64,000 bases of DNA from Haematobia irritans. Its lineage: Eukaryota > Arthropoda > Insecta > Diptera > Muscidae. The notes below the pieces were generated by a model. It had not been told where the DNA came from, ran no database searches, and was given only the letters and a program-made list of their open reading frames with translations. Both the position numbers and the translations under genes were made by a program. Below are positions 49,401 to 58,429 of this stretch, piece by piece (within the stretch, counting starts at the first letter, position 1; each line of letters begins with the position of its first letter). The stretch is from NCBI RefSeq assembly GCF_050003625.1, contig NC_134399.1, forward strand, positions 106,866,615-106,930,614, read 5' to 3'.

Positions 49401-52400
49401 TGTTTATTTGCAGTGCGCAGTCATTCCACTCAATTGCACAGTCAAGTGACTCAATTTCTTTTTGGAAAACGAGAATTACTGTACAAATCAGTCAATTTGC
49501 ATTACAAAAAAGGTGTGGATGTATAGAATTTTATATGCTGTTACAATATTTGGTGTTTCATCAAGAAAACAAAGGAAAGAAAACAAATTAACGGCAAATT
49601 AAAAAATCACTCAATTGCAGACGAAAAAGAGCCATCAACGGTGTGCAGACAAACTACAGCGCTGTGAATTCACTTGAGATGTCTATACCTTCCTTGGTCT
49701 ATGTAACCAAGAATCAATCAGCTGTTTCTATGCATTTCAGTCGATCGATAGAGATCGTTCGACATACGGAAACAGGATGTAAGACGAAAAATAAACATTA
49801 ACAATGAAGATGTACGAAATGTTATGAGCGAAGCCATCTTAATGTAAATGGCAAAACAATTATTCCTGAAATAATCCACATTTAATAAATTACAAATTAT
49901 TTTATGAATTTCAAAATACTTCTCGCCTATTTTTTCATTGAATGGAAGTAAAATTTTTCGACGTGTTTGCATCAATTCTGATTTAGACAAACGATTTGTG
50001 TCAGGGTTTATACGACCGTATAAGTTCCCCTTTACAGCTGGGGCGGTTTCTAAGAATTGTCCGAGGTAAGTAAAATATCGATAAATGTGTTATCGATCCC
50101 ATTAACTTGCTGCAGTATCGATTATGTCTTCGCACATAAACTTATAGTCTGGACGGCGCATTATTGATATGGAAAGCTACTTCGAGCTCCCGTTCTTAGG
50201 CTCAATTTTTCGTACGTGCACTTGCTTATGCGGCGTGCAGACTGTAAGTCTATCCGGACGGAATGTCTGTGCTTGTAAAGAATCTGCGGAATCGATTATA
50301 GTGTGACCAATATCTGGGATATATTCGACACCAGCACTGTCGTCCGGATAAACTTATAATCTGGACGGCGACCCAATAAACACAGGATGAGCGTTTTTCA
50401 AATGCAACACCTCTTCAGTTTGAGGGTAAATATAATTTTCAACATAAATTCAACTTGACTTGAAAAAGCTCATCTTCAATACATCTTCAAGTTGTTTGCG
50501 AATTACAACCAATTTGGCAAAATGTTGACGAAAACTTTGAAAATGTGTTGTAGATAATTGGAGAAAACGTTGACAAAACACTACCCTGAAATGCAACGAA
50601 AAAACCACATGGTTTTTAATACTACTTTGGACAACAAAGTTCGTGGAAGAAATACAAAAATGTGGAAATTTTTTAATAATCAATTGAAATTGCTTATAAT
50701 AATTGGTAAGTAAAACTAAAACACGAAATGAAAACTTTAAGGAAGTCACTAAACTCAAATCTCTTTGCAGAAGACTAAAATATTTGGATGCTGATTCTTG
50801 GACACATTAAGAGGCTGGCCGATGAACAATGGTAGTGGCTTATCGAGAAGAGAAAGTTTCCATAAATCAAAGTGCAACCAAAAAAACTTGGTATTTATGC
50901 TTTTCCATATCAACAACTACTGGATGATAATTCGCATCACATCGATAGTTTAATTTACATCGCATCATCGGTTTAATTTGTTATTTTGCTGGAAATTTAT
51001 TCCAATTATCTGGTCATCAAGTTCCTGAAAATTGCCAGTATTTTAATAAAAACAATTTTGTAACACCAACGTTCTTGAGGAAATCACGAAGTACGTGGTC
51101 AGTTGGAAGAAATACAAATTGGTAAGTCAAAATAAAAAGTGAAATGAAAACATAATGGAAATCACAAAACTCGATTGTTTTGCAGAAAACTAAAATCATT
51201 GGATGGTATATTCTTGGAAGATGTTGGCCGATGAAAAACCAATGAAGGAAACAACAAAGAAAAGTTTTCAGAAAACTTACAAAGTGCAACCAATTAAAAC
51301 AAAGTGCAACAATTCCTATATCAAGAACTTCTGGATGAAAATGTGCATTACATCAATTTACATCCCGTCATCAGGTTGATATTTTGTGATTTCCTCTTGC
51401 TGGAATCTATTCTAACACACAAGCCAGCAAGTTCCTCGATAGTAATTATTTCAAATTGCCAGCATATTAATTAATAGTTATTTGACACCAACATTATGGA
51501 GGAAATGGAATTATACGTGTAAAAATGTTTAAGATATTTAAAGTTGTATTCATAGTTTTATTTATTAATACGTTTAATAAGATAATTACATTTTGATTAT
51601 CATTTTTATATATTATTAATGTTATTTTTAAGATTATTATATTTGTTAACGAAAAAAATAATAAAATTTACAAAATCCCTAGAAATTTAGTATTGACTTT
51701 CAGTTAGAACTAGGATTGACTTTCATACAAATTGTGGTTTGAAAGTATTCGCAACAATGCTAATTTTTTATTTTTCTCACGTTGAAAACTGTTTGAGAAA
51801 TTATTGAGCAGCGGTGCATTTCAATTTGAGGATTACAATTGAGAAATTATTGCTATTGTGTTGAATTTTACTGTTGAGGGTAATGTCTGTTTTTTGTTGA
51901 GAACGCGATTTTCTCAACAATTTCTCAACTTGAATATTACCCTAATCCTTTGAAAAAATGTTTGAAAAATTATTGAATTTTAGTATTTTTCAAACGTTTG
52001 TGTTTATTGGGGAATTAGGTAAACGTTTTTGGGAGTTTGTCACTTGCTCTATTGGGAACTTTGATTCTGTTCGTGCAAATGCTTTAACTTTTTTCTTTGG
52101 TGTAAGGTTGTGTTTCATCGCAAGATTTTCAAGTTTTTAGCCATTTGATTGCCACTACGGTGTGGATTTCGTTATTATTCAAATCATTCCAGTTAATGTT
52201 GCAGTTTTTGGACTACCACCAAGGTGTTTGGCAACTAATGGTAGTATCATTGTATCCATTTAATGTTTTAAATCCTGAATTGCCAATCAATTACTCCCTA
52301 GTGTTTGTAAAATCATTCTAAATATTTGTGATTACTTACTGATAACATAAAATTTGATGAGCTTCACTGAGTGGTTGTTTTGGCAGATAGTAAGATGGTT

Positions 52401-55400
52401 TCTCCAAAATATCACTGTCATTCAACTTGAGTATGTCAAAGCATTTTGCAAAATACGAATTTGGATGAATGGAAATGAATGGTTTCAAGAAAGTATGGAA
52501 AAATTGTTGAGAACCGCCTTTGCAATAATTAAATTCATCGGAAATGGCAATTTTTGGATAGAAACCCGACACAATAACCAGCTTCAACAACAATACATCG
52601 CGAAGTTTATCAGTCTTAGAAGATTTTATCAATATCTGAAAGTATAGTGAGCATGTTGAATTTGTTTTTATACAAATGATTTTCGTCATATATTAACCTC
52701 TAATTTGGCTGCATCATTGTATAAACGAAAATCGACATCTCTAATATCATCTTCTCCGTCATCAAAATTATCCTCTGCTTCATTATTATGGTGTTTGAGC
52801 AATTTCCTCTTTCGTGGTTCTTGATACTTTTGTTTGCGTTTAATGGCCTTTAGCATTCGCACTTCCCCATGGCGTTTGGCTCTTTCAGAACTTGTCAAAT
52901 GGTCATCCTTAAACTTATTTGTTGTCATATTGCAAGATTCCAAAATATTTTGGAATTGATTGCGAAGTTTTGTAATTTCATAAAATCTAGAAAAAATGTT
53001 GTAGTGTAGTTATAAAGATTTACCTATCTTGTGTGATACAATCAAATAACCTCACCTTTGTTCTTCGATACCAAGTTTGTGGCACCATTTTCGAGTATTC
53101 TCTCTATTTTGCCATTTTAGTTGTAACCATTCATGGTAAGCTCTTAGTAATGTGAAAATATCCCCCTGATCCGATTCTAGATGGGCGCGAGCCTCCTAGA
53201 AAGATTATATGAAACGTGATTTAAATTTACACTTTTTCTAAATTTCTAAAAGTAATAATTACCTCACATTTTGGATCGGTGTAAGCACGATTCGTAAATG
53301 GGTTTTGTACACTCATAACTGCAGCAAGCGTTAAAATCTTTTCAACGTCTGGGAAAACACAACCCATTAATAACATTTTACCAATAGAAATGTCAACAGG
53401 TAAGTTAGATAAAGATTTCCCTAGAGCGGTTATTTTTTCATCTGGTGTCAAGGCGTTCTGGAATATATAATATTTAGTATATATTATTATTAGTTTATAA
53501 TGTGAACTACAAAACACTAAATTTACATGATATTTTAATCCCAAAATAGTCTGCTCAATGCTTTCATCTTCCGGAGATTCGATAAATGGAAATTGTCGGA
53601 CATTTGGTAGTCCCATTGATACCATTTGCAAGAGAATGCTATCAAGTGGTACACGGAATATTTCTGGAGTGGGATAGGCCTCAAAAGAACTGTACTGCTT
53701 TTCACTAAATAGTCGGAAACATGTCTTTAACAAAAAATGTCAAAAAGAAAAATATTTTGAAAATATTATTAATTTTCCATAAAAATAATTACATTTTCTA
53801 TGATTAATATAATTAAATTAATTAATTGATTCAATAATTTTTGGCAATTGACTATTTTTTAAAACTCAAGACTTTAATTGGAAAATTTTCGAGAATTTTT
53901 TTCTGTGTACAGTTAATATATAATAATTATAATAAAGTTGAGCTATTCTTTTTAAAATCAACATCCAAAGAAATTTGTTAGTAGAAAAGGCAAAAAAGTC
54001 TGCTAAAATAGCAAAAAGTATGCTGAAAAATGGACAGTAGTCGTTGTTTGCTGAAATAGCAAACATTGTCTGCTATTTTTTAAGCTCGATTACACTAAAA
54101 CAGTTTTAGTTTGGCTGAGACAAATAAAAATATAAACTTAGGGGCTATAGTAGCACAATTAAAACAATATTTTATGAATATCTATAGTATATTTGCCCAA
54201 AAATCTGAATATTTATCAAATTGAGGCATAACAGCAAACAAAATGTTTGCCGATCGTAAGGATATTATAGTGCAAAAATATACCAAAAACTACTTTTAGT
54301 TCCTAAATATGCTTTGGGGAAAAATTTATAACCCAAAAATTTTATAATTTATTGTTCGCTAGACTTTAAAGTACAAAAATATAACAGCAGATATCGACTG
54401 CTGTTTTAGCAGACTTTTCTCTATGAGTGTAACAAAACTTGGAGAGAATGGTTCAAAACATCAACTGAATAAGTGTTCATCCTTTAGAATAGAAGTGTAA
54501 TGTAACCTCGATAGCGATGTCTGATTGTTATGCCATAGATTTTAACATTAACCGGAATGTGTCCCTGTATCAAATAGTGTGGTTGAGGAATTGGTTGCGG
54601 ATATTCTCGAAGTGAAATAACAGGTAAAATCAACAACGCAGATGCAGATGTCATAAATAAAGTTGTCCGCATATAATACAATCTCAGCGCCGTTAGGAGG
54701 AGTTGGAATCGATTGCATGTGTACTTGTGCTGTCCATGTTGTAAATAATGTGACTGAGAAGTTAGTGGCGGGCCCGCTTGCACGTCTTCCGCATGTGATA
54801 CAAGTTCAACGTCGTTTGGAATATGATTTATATATAGGGCTGAAAATTGCCGGAGATATCACACCACGTTGGCGAAATCCTTGGAATCCCCACGAGGCCT
54901 TATCCCGTGAATACGAGATGGGGAGGGAGCTCACTAAAGCGGAGGTCGGTGTGGTTTTTGAAGCCGTCTTAGTTGGCTTTTTTCCTTGGCTTGGTGTTTA
55001 CCGATTACAAAATCTGAGGATCAGTCAATGGAGAAAATTATGAAGAACTTGTCAGATCTCAGTGAAATGACGTGCTGCCAGGACACGTCATTTATCACAC
55101 CAGGAGAGGCTAGTGATATGTTTGGCGAACTGCTGCAATCACCCATAATTCTCGAGGGGCCTATTCGTTCACAGTGCAAAATGAGGAGTCATCCATCTAC
55201 TATGCCAAAATTACGCATCCCCATGAGAGAAAGACAAAGTTCCTGGTGGACATTGCAGTTGATGTGTGCACGAAATTGTCGTGACAAACGAACATTATTG
55301 TAACTCGCGCGACAGCAGCTATTGGCTCTGATGGCAACAACTGGGCATGAGCGTGATTGCGAATCAAATGTGGTGTGGTTAATGAATCAAATGTGGTGCG

Positions 55401-57516
55401 TGGACGTGAATCACGAAGGTAATCTGTTCGTGAGTACCAAATTTTGAGGAATGCTTACGAGCTAAAATCACTTATAGTTTAGATACACCTATGCGTGAGT
55501 ATGCGTGAATACTAATATTCCATTTGTATGTGTGAATCGATAAAAAAGCGTGAGTGTAGAAGAATACAACATCAGACACCGACTGCAGTTTTAGCAGACT
55601 TTTCTATGTACATACATAAGTCATGTTCGACAAAATGAAGAAAGCAATAAGAATATTATTATTTATACTTTATCATACCCCTGGACCTGTACGTCCTGCG
55701 CGACCTTTACGTTGTTCTGCCGAAGATTTGGATACCCAGAATTCTTTCAATCGTTGGCCTTTACAGGATGAATCATAGGACATTTCCTTAACTTTCCCCG
55801 AGTCAACAACAAAACGTATTCCGTCCACTGTTAAAGATGTTTCGGCAATATTTGTGGAAACAATGCATTTACGCATTGCTTCAGGAGCATAATCGAATAC
55901 CTAGAATTTTTGGATGATTTTTGTACGTAACTACTGCACGATATCAATATTTTGCTATATACCTTATCTTGTTCTGCTAAAGACAGACCACTATGCAAAG
56001 GTAAAATAATCCAGTGAGATTGTTGTTCGGCATATTCCTTAGCAGCATCGCATACAGTTGTTATTTCATTAACTCCACTTACAAATATCAATACATCACC
56101 ACGATCACTAGCTGAAAATTGCAAAAATAAGTAGAAAAGGTTTTATGTTTGCCCAAGGTCAATGTCACCTTCTTGCCCAGATCAACTTTAAAAGTTGATC
56201 GTGGGATATGGTGGCTAATAGGGGCGCAGGAACGAAAAAACATATTTTACCCACTCTAGGCTATGGTAACACTATAATTACACATCTAAAACTATATAAT
56301 ACGTACGTGAATATTTCTCGTCAATCAAATTTAATACTTGGACAAATGGTGCAGGATCTAGACGTCCGGATGCCTTCTGTGAGCGTGATGATGTTTTTGC
56401 TTGTAGCTCTAGTGAAGGTGGTGGCATATATACCGTTTTTATAGGATATAATCTTCCGGGCACTTGTAAAAGTTTTGCTCCTTCTTCTTTGAAATAACTG
56501 TGAAATAGTTCGACATTTATGGTTGCAGACATGAGGATCAATTTAAGATTTGGTTTGGCCCTTAGCAAACATTTTGTGACACCTAATAAAAAGTCACCAA
56601 ACAGATTGCGTTCATGTATTTCGTCCAATATTAAAACATCATATTGTTCCAAATTGCTTTCCAAAGCCAACTAAAGAAAACGATTTTGCATTGTGTATGA
56701 AAGAACTTCAATTAATTCGTTCCTACCTGTCTAAGTAGTAAGCCTTCGGTTATAAAAAGTATATTTGTATGTTGTGTCTTATTTTTCTCAAATCGTATTT
56801 GAAATCCTACTTTTGATCCATAATCGTCCAACATTTCGTGGGCCACACGCTTCGAAAGCGATATACACGCTAAACGGCGAGGTTGTGTGCAAGCTGCAAT
56901 GTACATGTTTACACGATAGAAATACGGGCTCTCAATAGCAGGCCGTTAGTATCCTCTTACCAATGCTTTTGTAACCAAATTCATATAAATACTGTGGGAC
57001 TTGCGTGGATTTACCACAGCCAGTATCTCCAGCAACAATTAAAACCCTCGTTTCATTAAGGGACGTCTTCAATAAACTCTTGTATTTGTAAATGGGCAGG
57101 TTTTGTTGGGTCTTCCTCAGCTTCTTGATTTTAGCAAATCTCTCCTTCTGTTTAAAGTCCAAATATATCAACATGATTTCTTGGAACTGCTTCATGCGTA
57201 AAGTGGTGGCATGTGAATCGTGAAGCGATGTACTTTTCTTTGCGTCTTCACTAAGACGAAGAGGTATGCAATTAAGCTTGTGTGTCTTTGACATATCATT
57301 CATTTCTTCCTCTAATGGCTGTGGAAGAATTGATTGACCAATATTTTTAAGCATAGCCTCATATTTGTTTACAAATTTCCAGAAATCGTTGCGGTCTTCA
57401 ATGATGTTATGGCGCATATCACGACTGGATAACAAATGGTCAAATGACGATTTGAAGTCACAAAACGAAAATTCTGTTAAGTTGGTGACTTGATTTTTAA
57501 TTTTTGATTTATCCAT
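37421..57516 (-). CDS. DHX34: DEAH-box RNA helicase DHX34
   Basis: This is a DEAH helicase orthologous to DHX34, which in animals promotes nonsense-mediated decay by acting on UPF1. Fourteen exons on the minus strand: 57516-56961, 56893-56727, 56670-56307, 56111-55963, 55900-55679, 53724-53527, 53457-53263, 53195-53056, 52986-52698, 52635-52340, 39233-39001, 38947-38677, 38588-38467 and 37608-37421. Total 3390 nt, 1129 aa (human protein about 1140). Motif I is GDTGCGKST (163-171), motif II DEIH (257-260), motif III SAT (289-291), and STNIAETS precedes motif [10 protein letters not shown] (475-482). The C-terminal half has the family-specific [14 protein letters not shown] block and two Cys/His knuckles: WTCKYC...HKTTC and YQCAQC...HKKLC. 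The intron between exons 10 and 11 is 13.1 kb and holds most of the window's transposons, yet the exons on both sides join in frame and match the human protein across the junction. Confidence 0.95.
37715..37757 (+). repeat. Short SINE body fragment
   Basis: CATTGAGCTAAACATAGAAT followed by TGAGCAGCACTCAG matches the SINE segment CATTGAGCTTAACATGGAAT...GCAGCACTCAG. It lies in the DHX34 intron before the last exon. Confidence 0.5.
39255..39470. repeat. Left arm of direct duplication around mariner
   Basis: Begins TATGTATCAGAAAAGATACT and ends TTCTTATTGTAATGATTTAA. The same sequence recurs at 40703-41371 on the far side of the mariner. This copy lacks two blocks present in the right arm, one of which is the 232-bp TTAA-flanked MITE. 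Confidence 0.85.
39473..40698 (+). mobile_element. Irritans-type mariner transposon, near full length, inactive
   Basis: About 1.23 kb, with terminal repeats ACAGGTTG(A/G)CTGATAAGTC, the form known from the Haematobia irritans mariner (Himar) group. The coding region shows [71 protein letters not shown] and [19 protein letters not shown], so the catalytic D,D34D region is partly intact. It is broken by stops near the start codon, by frameshifts (around 39640-39850 and 40290-40310) and by a deletion at about 40060, where the first catalytic Asp block is lost. TA follows the right end; no clean TA is seen on the left. It lies in the DHX34 13-kb intron. Confidence 0.93.
40703..41371. repeat. Right arm of direct duplication around mariner
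   Basis: Repeats the 39255-39470 sequence in the same orientation, but contains two extra blocks: about 40805-41023 (unidentified, with GAAACGATTGACG and GTTTGCAAACGATC) and 41087-41318 (a TTAA-flanked MITE). Confidence 0.85.
41087..41318. mobile_element. 232-bp MITE with TTAA target site
   Basis: Ends GGTGGGTACTATGTTCGGTT and ATATAGTACTTACC are imperfect inverted repeats, with TTAA directly on each side (41083-41086, 41319-41322). TTAA duplication is the hallmark of piggyBac elements. The left duplication arm at about 39425 provides a paralogous site without the element, which fixes its borders. A relative is at 59627-59847 and a degenerate one near 11420. Confidence 0.85.
41714..41900. repeat. 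Two tandem copies of an 88-93-bp unit
   Basis: The unit running from TATAACATTGGCATATAAAA to GCGGTTAAATGAGGCCTTTG occurs twice in a row. It is followed by a TATATAACC/ATAAATTAAA stretch that could be part of a solo LTR, but no second LTR or primer-binding site was found. Confidence 0.6.
42090..42207. mobile_element. Half of a pogo-like MITE, inverted next to its partner
   Basis: Ends TTTGAGAGGTTTCACTG followed by TA. The sequence AATTTTAATGTGTTAATATA...GTCCGGTTTTCAGAGTGTCG is the reverse complement of 42219-42350. The arms, about 120 bp each, are separated by only 11 bp. Confidence 0.75.
42382..43355. mobile_element. 974-bp hAT-like element with CAT(A/T)AGCGTAG ends
   Basis: Terminal repeats CATTAGCGTAG and CTACGCTTATG, flanked by a perfect 8-bp duplication CTTGGGTG (42374-42381, 43356-43363). 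The subterminal regions have mirror-like G and C runs (GGGGGGGCTATAGCCCCCC on the left). The interior holds a copy of the CCCAGCAAAAAA element. No transposase frame. Confidence 0.82.
42564..43010. mobile_element. CCCAGCAAAAAA element, innermost layer
   Basis: Inverted relative of 3041-3578. Shared blocks include CCCAGCAAAAAAA at the left, AAAACGTTTCAAACAAGCGT in the middle, and the complement of GCGTCGCCAAAAAAG at the right. Confidence 0.55.
44227..45039. repeat. Opposite-orientation copy of the GGACCGATATGG element
   Basis: Starts TATACCCTCCACCATAGGAA and ends CCGTATATACTTGTT. It is the reverse complement in layout of 32380-33453, with repeated modules of CATCCGATCTGGTTGAAATT and TATATAGCTCCCATATAAAC, but without the TTTCTATAGAAA minisatellite. 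It lies in the DHX34 13-kb intron. Confidence 0.78.
45870..46160 (+). pseudogene. Ty3/gypsy RNase H remnant
   Basis: Translated in shifting frames, the segment reads [30 protein letters not shown] and [11 protein letters not shown], the diagnostic run of gypsy-type RNase H domains. Frameshifts separate the blocks. No LTRs were identified nearby. It lies in the DHX34 13-kb intron. Confidence 0.78.
46522..46763 (+). mobile_element. MITE, TGCGCTTTACAG family, TAA target site
   Basis: A 242-bp copy with ends TGCGCTTTACAGACTATCAG and GTTAGTCTGTAAAGCGCA, flanked by TAA on both sides (46519-46521, 46764-46766). It is the best preserved copy of the family. Confidence 0.87.
46970..49085 (+). pseudogene. 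Jockey-like non-LTR retrotransposon, decayed, split by SINE
   Basis: Successive coding remnants on the plus strand. The first is a Cys-rich PHD-like segment ([16 protein letters not shown], about 47050-47100). Next come the start of an APE endonuclease ([18 protein letters not shown], about 47265-47330) and its end (HLPI, then [11 protein letters not shown], about 47710-47800). Last are reverse transcriptase blocks ([18 protein letters not shown] near 48740, and [14 protein letters not shown] near 48900). Stops and frameshifts are numerous. A full SINE sits in the reverse transcriptase region. It lies in the DHX34 13-kb intron. Confidence 0.82.
48331..48686 (+). mobile_element. tRNA-derived SINE, uninterrupted copy
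   Basis: Head GCGGTGCAATGGTTAGCATG, box B-like GGGTTCGATTCC, body GTAATGCTGGTGACATTTCT, GGCTATAAAAAGGAGG and tail CCTAACTTAACCTAA, about 355 bp. It interrupts the non-LTR reverse transcriptase pseudogene, whose coding sense resumes right after the tail at ATGCTAAAGCATC. Confidence 0.9.
49280..49776. mobile_element. Palindromic MITE with CCTGTTTC ends, split by another MITE
   Basis: The left half reads CCTGTTTCTGTATGTCGATC...AAACAGCTGA and the right half is its near-perfect reverse complement TCAGCTGTTTC...GACATACGGAAACAGG. The two halves are separated by the 352-bp element at 49352-49703 and its 8-bp duplication. Confidence 0.82.
49352..49703. mobile_element. 352-bp hAT-like MITE (CATAGACCAAG family)
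   Basis: Terminal repeats CATAGACCAAG and CTTGGTCTATG, flanked by a perfect 8-bp duplication TAACCAAG (49344-49351, 49704-49711). The interior is shared with 57590-58216, 62614-63150 and 12160-12291 (for example CACTCAATTGCA and AAGAGCCATCAACGGTGTGC). No transposase frame; the duplication length suggests hAT. Confidence 0.87.
50229..50370. mobile_element. Second short copy of the TGCGCCGTCCAGAC subfamily
   Basis: Starts TGCGGCGTGCAGACTGTAAG after TTA and ends ATAATCTGGACGGCG at 50370, lacking the final CA and TTA. The truncation coincides with the start of the element at 50372. Confidence 0.7.
50372..52012. mobile_element. Putative 1.64-kb element with CCCAATAAACACA ends
   Basis: Left end CCCAATAAACACAGGATGAG and right end TTTGTGTTTATTGGG are inverted, and GGGTAATATTCAAGTTGA-like subterminal blocks are also mirrored. 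Inside, two diverged units of about 430 bp repeat in tandem (about 50640-51060 and 51100-51490). Each carries a GTAAGT...TTTGCAG segment of about 65 bp that looks like a fly intron. I recognise no protein. A clear target duplication was not found. Confidence 0.5.
53760..53910. repeat. CAATTAAAAA-family fragment
   Basis: A short relic with TTAATTAATTGATTCAATAA and TTTAATTGGAAAATTTTCGA in the intron between DHX34 exons 5 and 6. Confidence 0.5.
54663..55310 (+). pseudogene. Unrecognised coding-like segment, frameshifted
   Basis: Two long overlapping open stretches (126 and 105 codons) in different frames on the plus strand, inside a minus-strand DHX34 intron. The composition is less AT-rich than the surrounding intron, and the amino-acid make-up looks protein-like (for example [16 protein letters not shown] and [15 protein letters not shown]), not low-complexity. 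The change of frame in the overlap suggests one decayed gene. I do not recognise the family. A retroelement protein or an old virus-derived insertion are both possible; no reconstruction is attempted. Confidence 0.4.
55345..55560. repeat. CGTGA-rich array, third block
   Basis: Repeats of GTGCGTGGACGTGAATCACG and TGCGTGAGTATGCGTGAATA, the same vocabulary as 5462-5990. It lies between the unrecognised coding-like segment and DHX34 exon 5. Confidence 0.65.
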
Positions 57517-57589
57517 TATGGACTTTATGCGGAATTAGCTTAAAATTTCAATGAAACTTTGTTTACAAACTACTCCCTACCAATTCACA

Positions 57590-58216
57590 CATAGACCAAG
57601 AAAATATAGAGACATACCTTGATAATTCACCATGGTTTTGTTTATTTGCAGTGCGCAGTGATTCCACTCAATTGCGCAGTCAAGTGACTCAATTTCTTTT
57701 TGGAAAACAAGAATTACCATACAAATCAGTCAATTTGCATTACAAAAAAGGTGTGGATGTATAGAATTTTACATGTTTTTCCAATATTTGGTGTTTCATC
57801 AAAAGAACAAAGGAAAGAAAACAAATTAAAGCCAAATTAAAAAATCACTCAATTGCCGACGAAAAAGAGCCCAAGAAAATATAGAGACATACCTTGATAA
57901 TTCACCATGGTTTTGTTTATTTGCAGTGCGCAGTCACTCCACTCAATTGCGCAGTCAAGTGACTTAATTTATTTTTGGAAAACGAGAATTATCGTACAAA
58001 TAAGTCAATTTGCATTACAAAAAAAGTGTGGATGTATAGAATTTTATAAGCTTTTTCAATATTTGGTGTTTCATCAAAAGAACAAAGGAATGAAAACAAA
58101 TTAAAGCCAAATTAAAAAATCACTCAATTGCAGACGAAAAAGAGCCCTCTACGGTGTGCAGACAAACTACAGCGCTGTGAATTCACTTTCGTTGTCTATA
58201 CCTTCCTTGGTCTATG
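57590..58216. mobile_element. CATAGACCAAG MITE with partial tandem duplication
   Basis: Starts CATAGACCAAGAAAATATAG and ends TTCCTTGGTCTATG. After about 280 bp (AAAAGAGCC) the sequence jumps back to CCAAGAAAATATAGAGACAT, so the 5' part is present twice. It lies only 74 bp upstream of the DHX34 start codon and so probably overlaps the promoter or 5' UTR. Confidence 0.83.
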
Positions 58217-58429
58217 ATGTTATGGTCATGATACAAAAAACTGGTAGTAAACTCTAGGGTGATACCCCCAGGGTACACTTGCAAGGTAGAATTAGTAAAA
58301 TAACTTCAATTTTCTCTTGTTTCTATACGCTTGATCGTATACGGTCAAATACACAGCGAAAATCAATTGAAGTTTTTCATAAAATTTTTGATTTCTATGG
58401 AATCTTCGATTTAGGGCCACGGTTGTCAC

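Larger units (their letters stand above)
49123..50160. mobile_element. Outer element with TGCGCCGT(A/C)CAGAC ends, TTA target site
   Basis: Ends TGCGCCGTACAGACTATAAG and TTATAGTCTGGACGGCGCA are inverted repeats, flanked by TTA on both sides (49120-49122, 50161-50163). Subterminal sequence (TATCGATAAATGTGTTATCG) relates it to the TGCGCTTTACAG family as a diverged subfamily. It hosts the palindromic MITE at 49280, which hosts a third element. Confidence 0.72.
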
